Assembly (NCBI GenBank): GCA_011947345.1
Contig: JAAVTG010000697.1
Location: forward strand, 372,001-436,000
DNA length: 64,000 nucleotides
Direction: 5' to 3'
From: Phytophthora quininea
Taxonomy: Eukaryota > Oomycota > Peronosporomycetes > Peronosporales > Peronosporaceae
Part shown: positions 9,991 to 20,737 of the stretch, in pieces
How the letters are laid out: each line of letters opens with the position of its first letter
Position numbering within the stretch: the stretch's first letter is position 1
Program-made: the position numbers and the translations under genes
The notes under the pieces: model-generated
Database searches by the model: none
What the model saw: the letters and a program-made list of their open reading frames with translations, nothing else
What the model was told of the DNA's origin: nothing

Positions 9991-11150
9991 TGCTGTGCAA
10001 GCCCAACTACGGCGCGACTACGACTCGAATCGACTCATGGCGGCAGTGCTGGCAGCGGGCGGGCTGGGTGGAGGGCCTGGAGGGTTTGGGGATGGTCCTG
10101 GAGGGTTTGGGGATGGTCCTAACGGTCCTGGTGGTCACGGCGGGCACTACCGCGACGCGCCTCCGGTCGCGCCCAGGCTCCTGGACCTGCGCGGCACAGA
10201 CGACCACAGCCAGGTCCCCGACGAGCCTGGGTTGTACGTCGTTAGACTACCAGGCCATGCGACGCGCTACTTGGCCGTTGCGCGCATCAACTTGCGCGGC
10301 AGGCACGGTACTGCGCCGCTTTGGCAGGACAAGTACTACAGCGCCGACGACGCTGCGCGCTCGGATAGGCTCCTACAACGCGAGCGCGACCTGGGCAAGT
10401 ACCTGGCCGTCCACGGCGACCGGAGGATTTACGTTGAAGCGGTCGTCGTGGGCATTCGACCCGGACTCCTGGCCGAAGTGGAGGCTCGACTTCGCGAGAG
10501 ACTTGGAGAGCTGGGGATGCGGCTGACAGTTGACGAGCTCGGCTCGCGTGCAGAGCGTACAGAATTTTTACCTACGAGGCTATGAGAGATCACCTCATGG
10601 CCGTTCTCCATGAACTGGTGCTACAATTAAATGCTGAGGAGCTGCGGCGGCTTCGAGCTGTCGATCGAGAGCTTCGTATGGAGCTGGAGGAGCTCGGCAA
10701 CTCCACCGTCCACGGACGAGCTCGTCGCCGTCGCCTGCGTGAGCTACCAGGACTAATTGACCAAGCACAGCGCCAGGTACACGCCATGCGCCACGCTGCT
10801 CGGCGCGCAGCTCGAAGGCAAGCTACTTTCGTCCGCCATGCCACACGACGAGGCCAACGTTTCCAGCGCGATCAAGAGAGACGCCGCGTCCGTGAAGAAG
10901 AGCGTGTACAACAAGCGGAGTTCGCTAGAAGACAAGAACTAGTTACTGCTGCCACAGACGCTGAACGCGCCCGTCAAGAGCAACTGAGAGAGGAGCAGGC
11001 TCGGCGCGCGCGACGCGAGCTCAGGACAGAGCAACGGCGCCACGAAGCTCACCTGTATCGAGCACAGACAGCACACACAGCGGAGTTGGAAGAGCTTCGT
11101 CGCCAATGGTACAACGAAACTCGCCGGACTGACTAAATGCGGTCGTTGTC
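9991..11150 (+). repeat. right arm of 1,160-bp inverted repeat
   Basis: It begins TGCTGTGCAAG and ends GCGGTCGTTGTC; it is the reverse complement of 5409-6568 with very few differences. The spacer between arms is 3,422 bp (6569-9990). The arms' ORFs point outward from the centre. Confidence 0.9.
10037..11136 (+). CDS. unknown Gly-rich plus coiled-coil protein, right-arm copy (apparent frameshift)
   Basis: Right-arm counterpart of the left-arm gene. ORF 10037-10585 (from MAAVLAAGG; the open frame extends upstream to about 9935) overlaps ORF 10582-11136 through ATGA. T5 at 10565-10569 sits just before the junction; a sixth T would fuse EF to TYEAMRDHLMAVLHELV and give one protein of about 365 residues. 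In the Gly-rich part this copy has two GGFGDGP units where the left copy has GGLGGGP and GGFGDGP. The C-terminal half is a long charged coiled coil rich in Arg, Glu and Gln. Family unknown. Confidence 0.5.
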
Positions 11151-11229
11151 TATAGAGTCGAGCCAAGCCAAGCCACGGCGGCGTCGGAAAGCTCGCTCTG
11201 TGTGGCAAGAAACCTCGCCTTTAGCTCTC

Positions 11230-11255
11230 AGCGAGTTGGCAGCAGTGGCATTGAT
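11230..11255 (-). repeat. 26-nt inverted copy of the MMAB start region
   Basis: These 26 bases are the exact reverse complement of 7016-7041, which covers the MMAB start codon and its first seven codons. The copy lies 79 bp outside the right inverted-repeat arm. A chance match of this length is not plausible, so it marks an extra rearrangement breakpoint. Confidence 0.85.
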
Positions 11256-11315
11256 GCGTGACTGGTCACATTTGTACCAGTCTGATAACGGCACAAATCG
11301 CAATTGAACTGCCCG

Positions 11316-12965
11316 ATGCCGACGGAGGAGCGACGCCCGCTGCTGCCGCCGAGGCTCGACCGCCGGCCGGCCACCTCTGCTGCAGTGGCGCACAGAGCAT
11401 TCCAGCCATATAGCGGCGGCGCCTCCAAGCGCTACAACGACGCAGAAGACACGGACAAGAGCGGCTCGAGTCTGGGCGAAGGCTACGATGCCATGATGCA
11501 GCTCTCGCAGCCGCAAAACCCGCTGCAGCACACCAGGGTCCGGTCGCTGGCCATTTGGCTCGTCACGTCCTGCATCCTATTCCTGACCAACCAGCTCACG
11601 ACGCTGCCCGTGGGCTTCTACCCGTCCTACGCGACCAAGAAGGGCCTCATGAGCCCCGTCGAGCTCAGCGTCTTCTTCTCCGTGTACCCGCTCTGCGTCA
11701 TGCTCAGTAGCCCGCTGGCGGCCTCCGTCAGCCCCACGGTGGGCAGACAGACGCTCATCTGCCTCGGCCTCATGCTCAGCGGCTCCAGCACCATCGCCTT
11801 CGCCTACGCGACCAGCTCCGCGTCCGCCTTCCTGCTGCGCGCCTTCCAGGGGCTCGGGTCGGGAGCTGCAGTCGTTGGGTCCTTCTCCATGGTCTCGGAG
11901 GAGTTCTCGTCCATCGTCGGCCAGATCTTGGCCATCCAGGAGTTCATCGTGGCAGCCGCCTTCGTCACAGCACCGCCGATCGGCAGCTTTCTCTACGAGA
12001 CACAGGGCTTTGAGATGCCCTTCCTGGCCTCGGGCGTCGCGCAGATCGTCGTAGTCATCATCGTGCCTTTCATCTTCATCGAGTATTCGCTCCCAGACGG
12101 CGTCTACTCCCAGAGGACACACCCCACGACGCCGACGCTGTACAGGTCGCCGTCTTTCAGCTTCGTGCGATATCGAGACGTGCTCACTCCGACCTGCAAG
12201 ATCTGCCTGGTGACAACAACCTTCGCCATGTCTTCCTTCGGCTTCATGGATCCGTATCTGGGGACACACCTGCACAAAGTGTTGGGGGCTCAGCACGTGG
12301 CGGTTGGTCTGGGATTCGCACTCAGCGCCTTTGTGTATTTCCTCGGCGGACTCGTGTATGCGTGGCTCAGTCGCACTTGCGGATCCAAGCAGGTCGTCAT
12401 GCTGGGGTTGGCCATGCTGTCCATCGGGTTCTTCTTCCTCGGGCCGACGCCGTTCCTCAACAGGCTCTTTCAGGACACGAACGTGTTATGGCTCGCCCAG
12501 TACGCATCGTTGATGCTGACGGGGTGCGGCACCGCGCTGGCAATCGCCCCAGGGCTTCCGCTGACCCTCGCAAGCGTGCAGGACAAGGGCTGTCACGGCT
12601 CCAACCTTGTGATCGGTCTGTTCGCCGCAGCCATCTACCTGGGGCAGGCGCTCGGCCCGTTCATGTCGTTCGTGCTCACACAAGTGCTGCCGACAACCCA
12701 CGCGCTCAAGTGCGTCACCAGCGAGCAGGACCCGAGCAGCGCCGTCTCGTGCGACTCGTCGCTGCCGTGGGCCTTCGCCGTGTACTCGCTGCTGACGCTG
12801 GTGCTGCTCCTCGTGGTGGCAGGGCGGCTGCCCACGAGCGAGGCGACTGCGGCGCTGCTGCGTCAAAAGCACAAGCGCATGCCGCTCATGAGACAGCCGT
12901 CCGAGTACGGCCAGTTCGTGTGCTTCGACGACGACGACGAGCTCGGAGCCTGCGTCGATTTCTAA
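11316..12965 (+). CDS. MFS transporter, SLC18B1-like
   Basis: An intact 549-residue protein with about 12 membrane segments and a soluble N-terminus of ~75 residues (MPTEERRPLLPPRL). Features include FLTNQLTTLPVGFYPSYATK in TM1, the ASVSPTVGRQTL loop, and GFFFLGPTPFLNRL in the C-terminal half, similar to the GP(A/T)PFL of SLC18B1-type vesicular polyamine/amine transporters. MFS carriers move small solutes by proton or solute exchange; the substrate cannot be read from sequence. The reading frame extends four codons upstream of the ATG but without another ATG, so 11316 is the start. The C-terminus is acidic. Confidence 0.8.
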   Translation: MPTEERRPLLPPRLDRRPATSAAVAHRAFQPYSGGASKRYNDAEDTDKSGSSLGEGYDAMMQLSQPQNPLQHTRVRSLAIWLVTSCILFLTNQLTTLPVGFYPSYATKKGLMSPVELSVFFSVYPLCVMLSSPLAASVSPTVGRQTLICLGLMLSGSSTIAFAYATSSASAFLLRAFQGLGSGAAVVGSFSMVSEEFSSIVGQILAIQEFIVAAAFVTAPPIGSFLYETQGFEMPFLASGVAQIVVVIIVPFIFIEYSLPDGVYSQRTHPTTPTLYRSPSFSFVRYRDVLTPTCKICLVTTTFAMSSFGFMDPYLGTHLHKVLGAQHVAVGLGFALSAFVYFLGGLVYAWLSRTCGSKQVVMLGLAMLSIGFFFLGPTPFLNRLFQDTNVLWLAQYASLMLTGCGTALAIAPGLPLTLASVQDKGCHGSNLVIGLFAAAIYLGQALGPFMSFVLTQVLPTTHALKCVTSEQDPSSAVSCDSSLPWAFAVYSLLTLVLLLVVAGRLPTSEATAALLRQKHKRMPLMRQPSEYGQFVCFDDDDELGACVDF

Positions 12966-13035
12966 GTGGACGGAGGCGGACAACTTGTGGTTTAATACTA
13001 GTAATTTTGCCATCTGTCACTAGCATTGGCTCACG

Positions 13036-15487
13036 ATGCCTCGGCCGACCCTCTCCAAGCCGCCGCTGCCCCAACGCGCAGGACGAGCGCCTGGGCAGCG
13101 CGAGCGAGAGGCGCCGGGCATGGACTGGGAGCACGCGCTGCAGCACTTTGGCTCGTGCGTGCGTCTGGACCTGCAGGAGCTCAACGAGCGCTTCGTTCGG
13201 GAGGTATCAGCTTTAGTAAAATGATCAATGACCGCTACTGACGGATTGTCTGCAGAATGTCGTCACCTTCGCGGCCTGGAAGCGACTATGGCAGACGATG
13301 AGCATGAGCGCGGCCTTCCACGTCGAGTTCTACGAGAGCACGCCCTCCGTCATCCACAAGACCATTCTGCAGCAAGCGCTAGGCGAGTTAAAGCAAACTG
13401 GGTGGCACCTCGGAGGAGAAGTTCTTGAATGCTGACTGCTGCTGCTGTGGCCGTGGTGCAGGTGAACTGATCAGCATTGAACTACATGGAGAGTTTGAGG
13501 AGGCTGCTGCCGTGGCTGCGCTCCTGGGGCGCATATTTGCGCTGTATTGTGCCTACTCGATGCAACTGAGCACGCCGAAACACAAATTCGATGTGAGTCC
13601 GCAAGAGTGGACGATGCTGCTCTCGATCAACCGCGTGGTCAACCGCAACGGAGTGGTCGCTACGTTTTTCCGTCGGCGGTGCGAGAAGCCCGTGTAATTC
13701 TTCATCGGCTGGTGGTTCAAGAGAACGCTTTCCTTGGATGTCTGCAGGGCTTTGGGCTACAGTCTTGCGGTTTAAGTGCCGCAACGGAGTCGCAGGGTCC
13801 CGGGACATGCGAAGACTTGGCTGTTGAAACCAGTGCTGCTTCACACACACACCGGTACAAGCACCTCTTTATTGCCCTGCCAAAACATGAACGACTTACA
13901 TTTTCCGTTGTTTCCAGGTAAAGCAAGCACAGCTGGAGCAGCTCCAGCGACTAGCGGCTCGATATGAGGACTTGGCAAGCCGAGCTCGACCAACTGGAGG
14001 CCGTGGCCAGATCAGTTCACCAGCTCCGCCTGGAAATGGCAAGCAAGAGCTGTCCCGCATGCTGAGCTCCTATCTCGCGTACAAAACCAATGAAGGTGCT
14101 CGGCAGATGGATCGTGTCGCGCGTGCAAGTGCAGTGCGCGAGACTGGAAGCAGCAACATCCTGAATCTTAGCGACCGTGAACGCGAAAGGAGCTGTGTTG
14201 CCTCGATGCCTCCTAGTGTTCTATCTGCATCAAGCGTGCGTGGGTCTCGTCGTGGCAGCGGCGAGAGCAAAGCCTTTTGGATGAGTTGGAGTCCGAATTC
14301 GTTGCTCGAAGAATACCAACCCAGCAGGTCGACAAGCAATCAATAGCTTCCAGCGGAATCAGTCTGGCAGACAGCGCCTTAGCAGACCTGGAACTCGAGC
14401 TGGAGGAGAGCCTGGATCAGCGACACATTTTCGACGGTCTGCTGAATGTAGACATGCCTTCAAAGGAGTCCGCCGCGTCCAGACTCCAGGCTGCAGAACG
14501 ATCTCGAATGCGTGATTGCAGGGTAAGAGCTGCCTCCGTTGTCCCGACAGCAGCGAATTGATCGCTGAGCTGCAGGCCGAGCTCGATTTTCCCGTTGAAA
14601 CTAGCAAACCAAAGAAAACCACTAGAGTACCAACCAAGAAAATAATTCCGCGACAGGCACCTGCCCACAAGCCCAAGACACGTGCGCCCACGGCGCGCGG
14701 CGCGTCCAAACGGGTGGCAACCACTCGTCGGTTGACAGCCAAGTTAGCAGACAGCGCTTTAGTCGACCTCGACCTCGACCTCGAGCTGAGGCAGTCCATA
14801 GCAGTGGAGAACGTGTCAACAGCCCGTCGAAAACGCCGCCAAGATGCTCTAGCGGTAGCACGAAGTGGGGTGAAAAAGAAGACCCGTCTCGAGGGTGATA
14901 ACCTGGCAAGACATATTACTGTTGATCGAGACGATTACGAGTCGTCTGGGGATGGTTTAGCGGAGCTAGTGGCCGAGCTCGATTCCTCGGTTGCTCGTCG
15001 TCAAGCGACGACGAGAAAGATTCCGCAGCCAAGCAGAACAAAATCGCAACCTGCCGTCAGGAGAACCAAGAAGCAAAGGAAGAAGGATGTTGTATCTGGA
15101 GTGAACGCTCAATCTGCAGTGACCCCCTCGTCGTGCGAAGATCTGCGCGCTTGAATTCAGTTGCCTCAGAAGCTGAGAGCAGTGGGCTCGATGACCTGCT
15201 GGCTGAACTTGAGCGTGCGCCAGGCCCATCGAATGCAACCCCAAAAGCACAATTGAAACAAATTTGAAACAGCGAAAGACAGCACCAAGGCGGAGGGAAA
15301 AGCGCCAAGTGAACACTCGATGTACAGCACCTCGCAATCCTCGTCGTGCACGCCAAGCCAGTGCATCACCTGGAGTAGTAGACCCCCGGCTCGTCCGACG
15401 TTGACTGCTCCAAGCGCCCCGCAGTCGACACGGTCTAGTGAGAGTGATGGATTAGCAGAGCTGGAGGCCGAGCTGCAAGTCGGGTAA
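13036..15487 (+). CDS. SNAPC1 (SNAP43)-like snRNA-gene transcription factor subunit; several exons, apparent frameshifts
   Basis: Exon 1 (13036-13203, MPRPTLSKPP...) joins exon 2 from 13256 (NVVTFAAWKRLWQTM). A third block (from about 13450) carries GRIFALYCAYSMQLSTPKHK and DVSPQEWTMLLSINRVV, matching the SNAP43 pattern RIGALYLLYALYxxQ...KIxVSxxxW. The frame then breaks at T5 13665-13669; one more T gives ATFFPSAVREARVILHRLVV, again SNAP43-like. Later parts (about 13920-15487) are a long low-complexity tail with at least two more breaks (near 14275 and 15150-15250). It holds about seven copies of an acidic LAELxAEL motif. SNAPc binds the proximal element of snRNA promoters. Exon boundaries after exon 2 are uncertain; the tail could be a second gene. 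Confidence 0.6.
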
Positions 15488-15536
15488 GACAAAATTGCTT
15501 CACGATCGGCGTTACGACTTGTACGTTATCAAGAGA

Positions 15537-16473
15537 ATGGGGAAGGACGACGTCAGGGATGAAGAAAGCGCCAGCCTTGCTTGGCGTGTGGAGCTGCTAC
15601 GGGCACTCATAGCTGGAGACTTGCCGAGTAAGCATTTTGAAGAAGTTCAATCACCCCGTTGACAAGTTGGTGCTTGCTATGTCTACAGACGTCGAGCGGG
15701 TAGTATTGGCTCACATTGAGGCGATTTCGGCGGCATTCACGGCTGCTATGCCACCCTGGACGCTTCAATGGGAAGGATTGCACTGGTGGATGCTGCAAGA
15801 AGCAACGCCATTATTCGTTGCAAGTGTGTATTCGCGGCCGGATGTCATCCACTGGCTGCTCGTGAACGGAGCCGATCGATCAGTTAGATGCTACCTCAAG
15901 CAAACCCCGCAACAAGTTGTCGGCGAGTGTTGTACGCATGCGGTTCAGCCGGACAAAAGTCGGAGTACCCAAGCCATTGCAGCTGACAGCGCCAAGTGTG
16001 TGTGCTTGCTCTCGGAACCGCCAGCACTTCCCTCTCCACCAACTGATCCCGCTTTTGTTGGCAGCTACTCGACCGAGGTTGTGGTCACACGGCTCGGATC
16101 GACAGTGGGAAGTTCGATCCAGCAGACTCTACACAAATGTCTGCTGCGTGTTTCATGGGAAACCCCTCTGTGCAACGGCGCGGTTATCGACAACTACGAG
16201 CTGCGACTCCGACGACTGGCTTCTGGAGATGAAGAGAAGAGCAGCGACAGCAGGCAGCCGACCCCAAACAGTACTGCTGTCACGTGGCGGTCGGAGCGGG
16301 TGGCCCATAACCGGAAGTCTCGCCAGCAGCAAGCCGTGATAGAAGAGCTACAGTTCAACACAATTTATGACATTATGCTGCGGTCGTCGAACACCGCGGG
16401 GAAAGGTGAATGGAGCTCAAGCTTCCGGACCCAAACGCCACTAGCACCGACACGCTCTGTGGTTGCGTTGTAA
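15537..16473 (+). CDS. ankyrin-repeat plus fibronectin type III protein
   Basis: Exon 1 is 15537-15627 (MGKDDVRDEESASLAWRVEL...), then a 61-nt intron (GTAAGC...CTACAG), then exon 2 15689-16473. The phase fits (codon split 1+2), and the intron contains no needed sequence. The protein (~291 residues) has an ankyrin-type segment (ATPLFVASVYSRPDVIHWLL, VNGADRSVRCYLKQTPQQVV) and a C-terminal FN3 domain (LRVSWETPLCNGAVIDNYEL ... NTAGKGEWSSSF). Such proteins act in binding and scaffolding; partners are unknown. Its last 33 bases overlap the 3' end of the convergent MFSD9-like gene. Confidence 0.75.
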
Positions 16474-17980
16474 GCCTCTAGTCGACAGCCTTTTGGAGGA
16501 TCTCCAGTTACTTTTGCCTTCAACGTTAGCAGCGTGGGAGTCGCCCACCTCTGCAAAGTGTGACGAGAAGAAGAGCCCAGCGCTGATGGCAGCCAAGCAC
16601 GCTGCACCGTAAGCAGGTCCATCGATCGAGACAATGTACGTCCAGCCCGACAAGACTGCAAATAGTAGCATAATGTGAGAATTTGGGAGTACCAGTCAAT
16701 CTAATGCAATCATACTTGGCCCGATCGTTCTTGAGATGGACTGCGAGACTTGAAAAGTGAGTGGATCGAGTTACCTCACTATTTTCTCACTCTGCCTTAC
16801 CGTTAATGAGGACGAGATGCCCATGAAGGCACCAACATGCTCCTGGGAAACGAAAGTGGTCTGCAGCGCGACAGAACTGGCGCGAATAATGCTACGTGAA
16901 GCGATACAGAAGTGAGTACGAAATTATTGCACAAGATGCTTTCCTAGCTTACCTGATGGAGATAACTTGGGGCACAAGAGTCAAGTACACGGTGACGATC
17001 GATGTAGCACTAGACAGAGCGAAGAAGGTCATTACGTAAATAATTGTGGCCAGCTGCAACACCAGTCGTTCCGAGCGCATGAATTTGGTGACGAATCCCA
17101 CGGAGAAGCTGCCGAAAGCGCCCAAGAAGCCCATGTAGCTCAGCACAAAACCGCGACCGCGCGAGTCCACCCCGAACTTGTCCTCCAGCAGCACGGAGAA
17201 ATGCGTGCGGTATAAGATTGCAGCCATGGACAACAGCAACCTCGCCACCAGCAGTGTCTGCGCCGGCTTGGACTCGTTGACGATGCTGCGGAAGCCCGAC
17301 AGCTTGTGCCATGCGTTGAGCAGTAGCTTCTTCACATCGAGCTTGGGTCTCTCGTGGTGGTGCTGGTGATAATGGTCAACGTCGCCACGCTCCGCTCTCG
17401 CCGCTATGGCCTCCTTCACACTTAGGTCGAGATAAAATAGCGAGACGAGCACGTAGTTGACGCCAAAAAGCGCCGTCGTGAGCATGGCCGTGAAGTTGAA
17501 GCCATTGGGCACTGCACTCACATAGCCGCCGATCATTGGACCAACGATGAAGCCGGCGCTGGAGGCGGCGTTGAGTCTGCCAATACAAGCCGAGCGCTGC
17601 TTTGGGTTCTGTGCGTCGGTGACGGTGACCTTGATGACGTCCAGTGTATGCTTGAAGAGAGCGGCGGGGACTCTGGAGAGCAGCACCATGTAGATGTTCC
17701 AGGACAGACCAAGCAGCAGATAGCCCGCGGAGGAACCCGCGAGGCAGGACAGCAGCACGCGCTTGCGGCCGTAGTGGTCGCTCAGACTGCCCACGACGGG
17801 CGCGGCGAAGAACTGGATGAAGCCGTAGAGCGACATGAGCAGCCCGAAGACCATCGCGCCGCCGTCCATCGCCTTGACGTACTGTGGCAGCGACGGGATG
17901 ATCATGGATACCCCCAGCAGGTCCAGGAAGGACACCACGTACAGCACGCGCGCAGACAGCCAGCGCCGACGCGAGACCAT
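16441..17980 (-). CDS. MFS transporter, MFSD9-like, four exons
   Basis: Exons on the minus strand: 17980-16953, 16891-16801, 16740-16716 and 16655-16441; introns of 61, 60 and 60 nt, all GT-AG. Phases agree, giving 452 residues. Exon 1 has SFLDLLGVSMIIPSLPQYVK (TM1) and GSLSDHYGRKRVLL (MFS loop 2-3 signature). The spliced C-terminus reads GAFMGISSSL-TSISRTIGP-ILSGW, the usual MFS TM10-11 region, and the protein ends in a polar tail. The 25-nt exon 3 is unusually small. A Met at 18064 is also in frame; 17980 (MVSRRRWLS) is chosen because it precedes TM1 closely. It is divergent from HARS, with 104 bp between start codons. Confidence 0.85.
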
Positions 17981-18084
17981 CGCGCCCCCAAAAGTAACTT
18001 TCAGTTGTAGCCATTTTGACCAACCAGCAGCCAGCCACAAGAAAATCTGCCGCATCCGAGTCACATCCGAGTCAAGGTCCCTCG

Positions 18085-20737
18085 ATGGCTTCTGCGCGCG
18101 TGACCGTCAGCCCCGGCCGCCTGTCGGTGGCCGACCTCTGCTCCGTGGCGGCGCTGGGCTCCGTCGTGGCGCTGGACACGACCGTTGAGGCGTCCTCCGC
18201 CGCGGCCGCTGGCGTGTCCCTGCTGCTGGGCTCGTCCTCCACCACGCTCTCGCCTCCCGAGCGCCGCGCCGTGCTGCTGCTGGTGCTCCACCGTCTCCTG
18301 CGCCTCCACTCGCTCGAGAACGCGCAGTACCTGGCGGATATTCTCAACCAGAAGGGCACTCCCATCGACCAGGTGGACACGCTGGAGCTGCCGACTTTGC
18401 TGTCGCCTGCCGAACAGCAGACGCTGCAGAGCGCGCCGCTGGTGCTTCGCCCAGGCTGCGCTTGCTGTGGGCGGTGCTCGGGCACTGCTGTCGGTATCAG
18501 ACGCCGTGGCCGCCGTCACGTGCGAGACGCTGCGCGCCGACGCCACCGCCTTCGAGGCAGAATTCGTGGACGCCACCCGCCCGCACCGCGGCATCGTCAC
18601 GTCGGCGCAGAACTTGCGGTTGATGCTGGACGGATCCAAGTTTGTTAACAGTCTGAAGGAAGGGGCCACGGAGGCGACGGCGGTGCGCTGCATCCCGCAG
18701 TACCACGGCCCCACACGCGACGCCGTGCTAGTGGCTTACAAGACGGTGGAGGCTGAGCTCAACGGCGCTTTGGGGGACAGTGCTATTGCCAAGCGCGCGG
18801 GCGCAGGGATCCACCCGCAGGCGTTAAAGACGGCGCTGTCGGCCACCACTGAGGCCGTACACGTGCTGCTGCAGGGAAGTGTCGACCGTCTGCAGGTGCT
18901 TGACGGCACTGCTGCCGACGCCCCCAACGCCACGACAGTGGTGGAGCTGGTGGAGGCCACTGCGGCTGCTCTCGCCCGCGAGTTGGCGCCGTCGTTCAAG
19001 TTTTTGAGGAGGAAGAGGCACAGCTAAAGCTTCGCCAAGCCGAGAAGAACGCCAAGGCACAGGAGGCGGCTGCCAAAGCTGCTGCTGCCGCTGCTAAGGA
19101 GGACGAGAAGCTGGCCGCTATGCCGCAGGCACAACGCAACAAGATCCTGGAGAAGCGTCGCAAGAAACTGGAGAAGCAGAGGGAGAAGGAGAGCGCCAAG
19201 AAGAGCTCGAAGGATGAATTGAAGATTGGCCTGGGAGCCTTGCACTGCGCCAGCACCTGCTGGCACTAGGCGATGCGTGGCAAACCAGTGTGCAGAGCTC
19301 GGCATTTGACCTGCGCGCTTCTGGCCTTTCGCAGTTCATGGATGACCTGTTCGTGCGACTGGGCAGCGGTGGTGCTCGCCGTAAACCCAAGATTGCCAAG
19401 GGGTCGCAGGACTTCCTGCCGCAGCAGATGGCTTTGCGTGAAAAATCTTCAACAAGATCCGCATGGTTTTCAAGCGCCACGCTGGTGTCGAGATTGAGAC
19501 GCCTGTCTTCGAGCTGAAGGAGACACTGACCGGAAAATACGGCGAGGACAGCAAGCTGATCTATGACCTGGCGGACCAGGGTGGCGAGCTGCTTGCTCTT
19601 CGTTATGACCTGACCGTGCCTTTCGCGCGTTTCATGGCTCTCCACAGCCCAGGCAACATTAAGCGCTACCACATTGCGCGCGTGTACCGTCGTGACAACC
19701 CACAAATGGCCCGTGGTCGCTTCCGCGAGTTCTACCAGTGCGATTTCGACGTCGCCGGCACGTACGCGCCTATGCTTCCTGATGCCGAGGTGCTGTCCAT
19801 CGGTATTGAAGTGCTGCTGCAGTTCCCCGAGCTTGGTCCTCTGAAAGTGAAATTGAGCCACCGCCTTCTACTGGATGCCATCCTTGCTATCTGCGGTGTC
19901 CCCGCTGACAAGTTCCGCACGACGTGCAGTGCCATTGACAAGCTGGACAAGGAGCCGTGGGCTAATGTGCGCCGCGAGATGGTCGAGGAGAAGGACATCC
20001 CCGAGGAGGTGGCTGACCGCATCGAGCCGTTCGTGTGCAAGGTGGGCTCGCCACGCGACCTGCATGCTCAGCTTCTAAAGGAGGACATCTTTGGCGACAA
20101 TGTTAATGCGCGTCGCGCAATGGACGACCTGGCGCTGCTTTTTGACTACCTTGAGGCCATGGGCGTGCTGGACTACATTTCGTTCGACTTGAGTCTTGCG
20201 CGTGGACTCGATTACTACACGGGCCTCATTTACGAATTTGTGCTGACCAGCCCAGAGCACCATGTGGGCTCTATCGCCGCTGGCGGCCGCTACGACAATC
20301 TTGTTGGCATGTTTTCAGCCACCGACCAGCAGATCCCCTGCGTCGGAGTCAGTCTTGGTATCGAGCGCATCTTTGGCATTCTTCAGGCCCATGCTGAGAA
20401 GCAGGCGGCTAATGCTGCTCCACCGTCCCAGGTCCTGGTGGCTTCTACTGGCAGCGCGTTGCTGCTGCCACGTTTAGAGCTGTGTAAGCTGCTGTGGGAG
20501 GCCAACATCTCGGCCGAGGTCATGCAGACCGAGAACCCCAAGTTCACCAAGCAGCTGCACTACGCTCTGGAGCGCGGCACGCCGTACATGGTCGTTATTG
20601 GCGAGGACGAGCTGGCAAAGGGCGTCGTCAAGGTGAAGGATATGGCATCCAAGGACGAGGTGACTGTGCCGCGCTCTGAGGTGGTGGCCGAGCTGCTGCG
20701 CCGCGGTTGCCCTACCACCAGCACGCTCAGCATCTAA
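18085..20737 (+). CDS. HARS: histidyl-tRNA synthetase with long N-terminal extension (apparent frameshifts)
   Basis: Class II synthetase charging tRNA-His. The core starts near 19390 (KIAKGSQDFLPQQ). It has YDLTVPFARFM, motif 2 (RVYRRDNPQMARGRFREFYQ), the histidine-specific LARGLDYYTGLIYEF, GGRYDNLVG and motif 3 (VGVSLGIERIF), followed by an anticodon-binding domain. From 19463 to 20737 the frame is intact. Upstream, the frame changes near 18446, at T5 19001-19005, near 19230 and at A5 19441-19445. Adding one base at the two homopolymers restores continuity, as does one base at the others. About 435 residues precede the core, including a Lys/Ala/Glu-rich helix (AKAQEAAAKAAAAAAKEDE); this is far longer than the usual WHEP-type extension. 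HARS is essential, so sequencing error is more likely than true decay, unless another copy exists. Confidence 0.88.
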
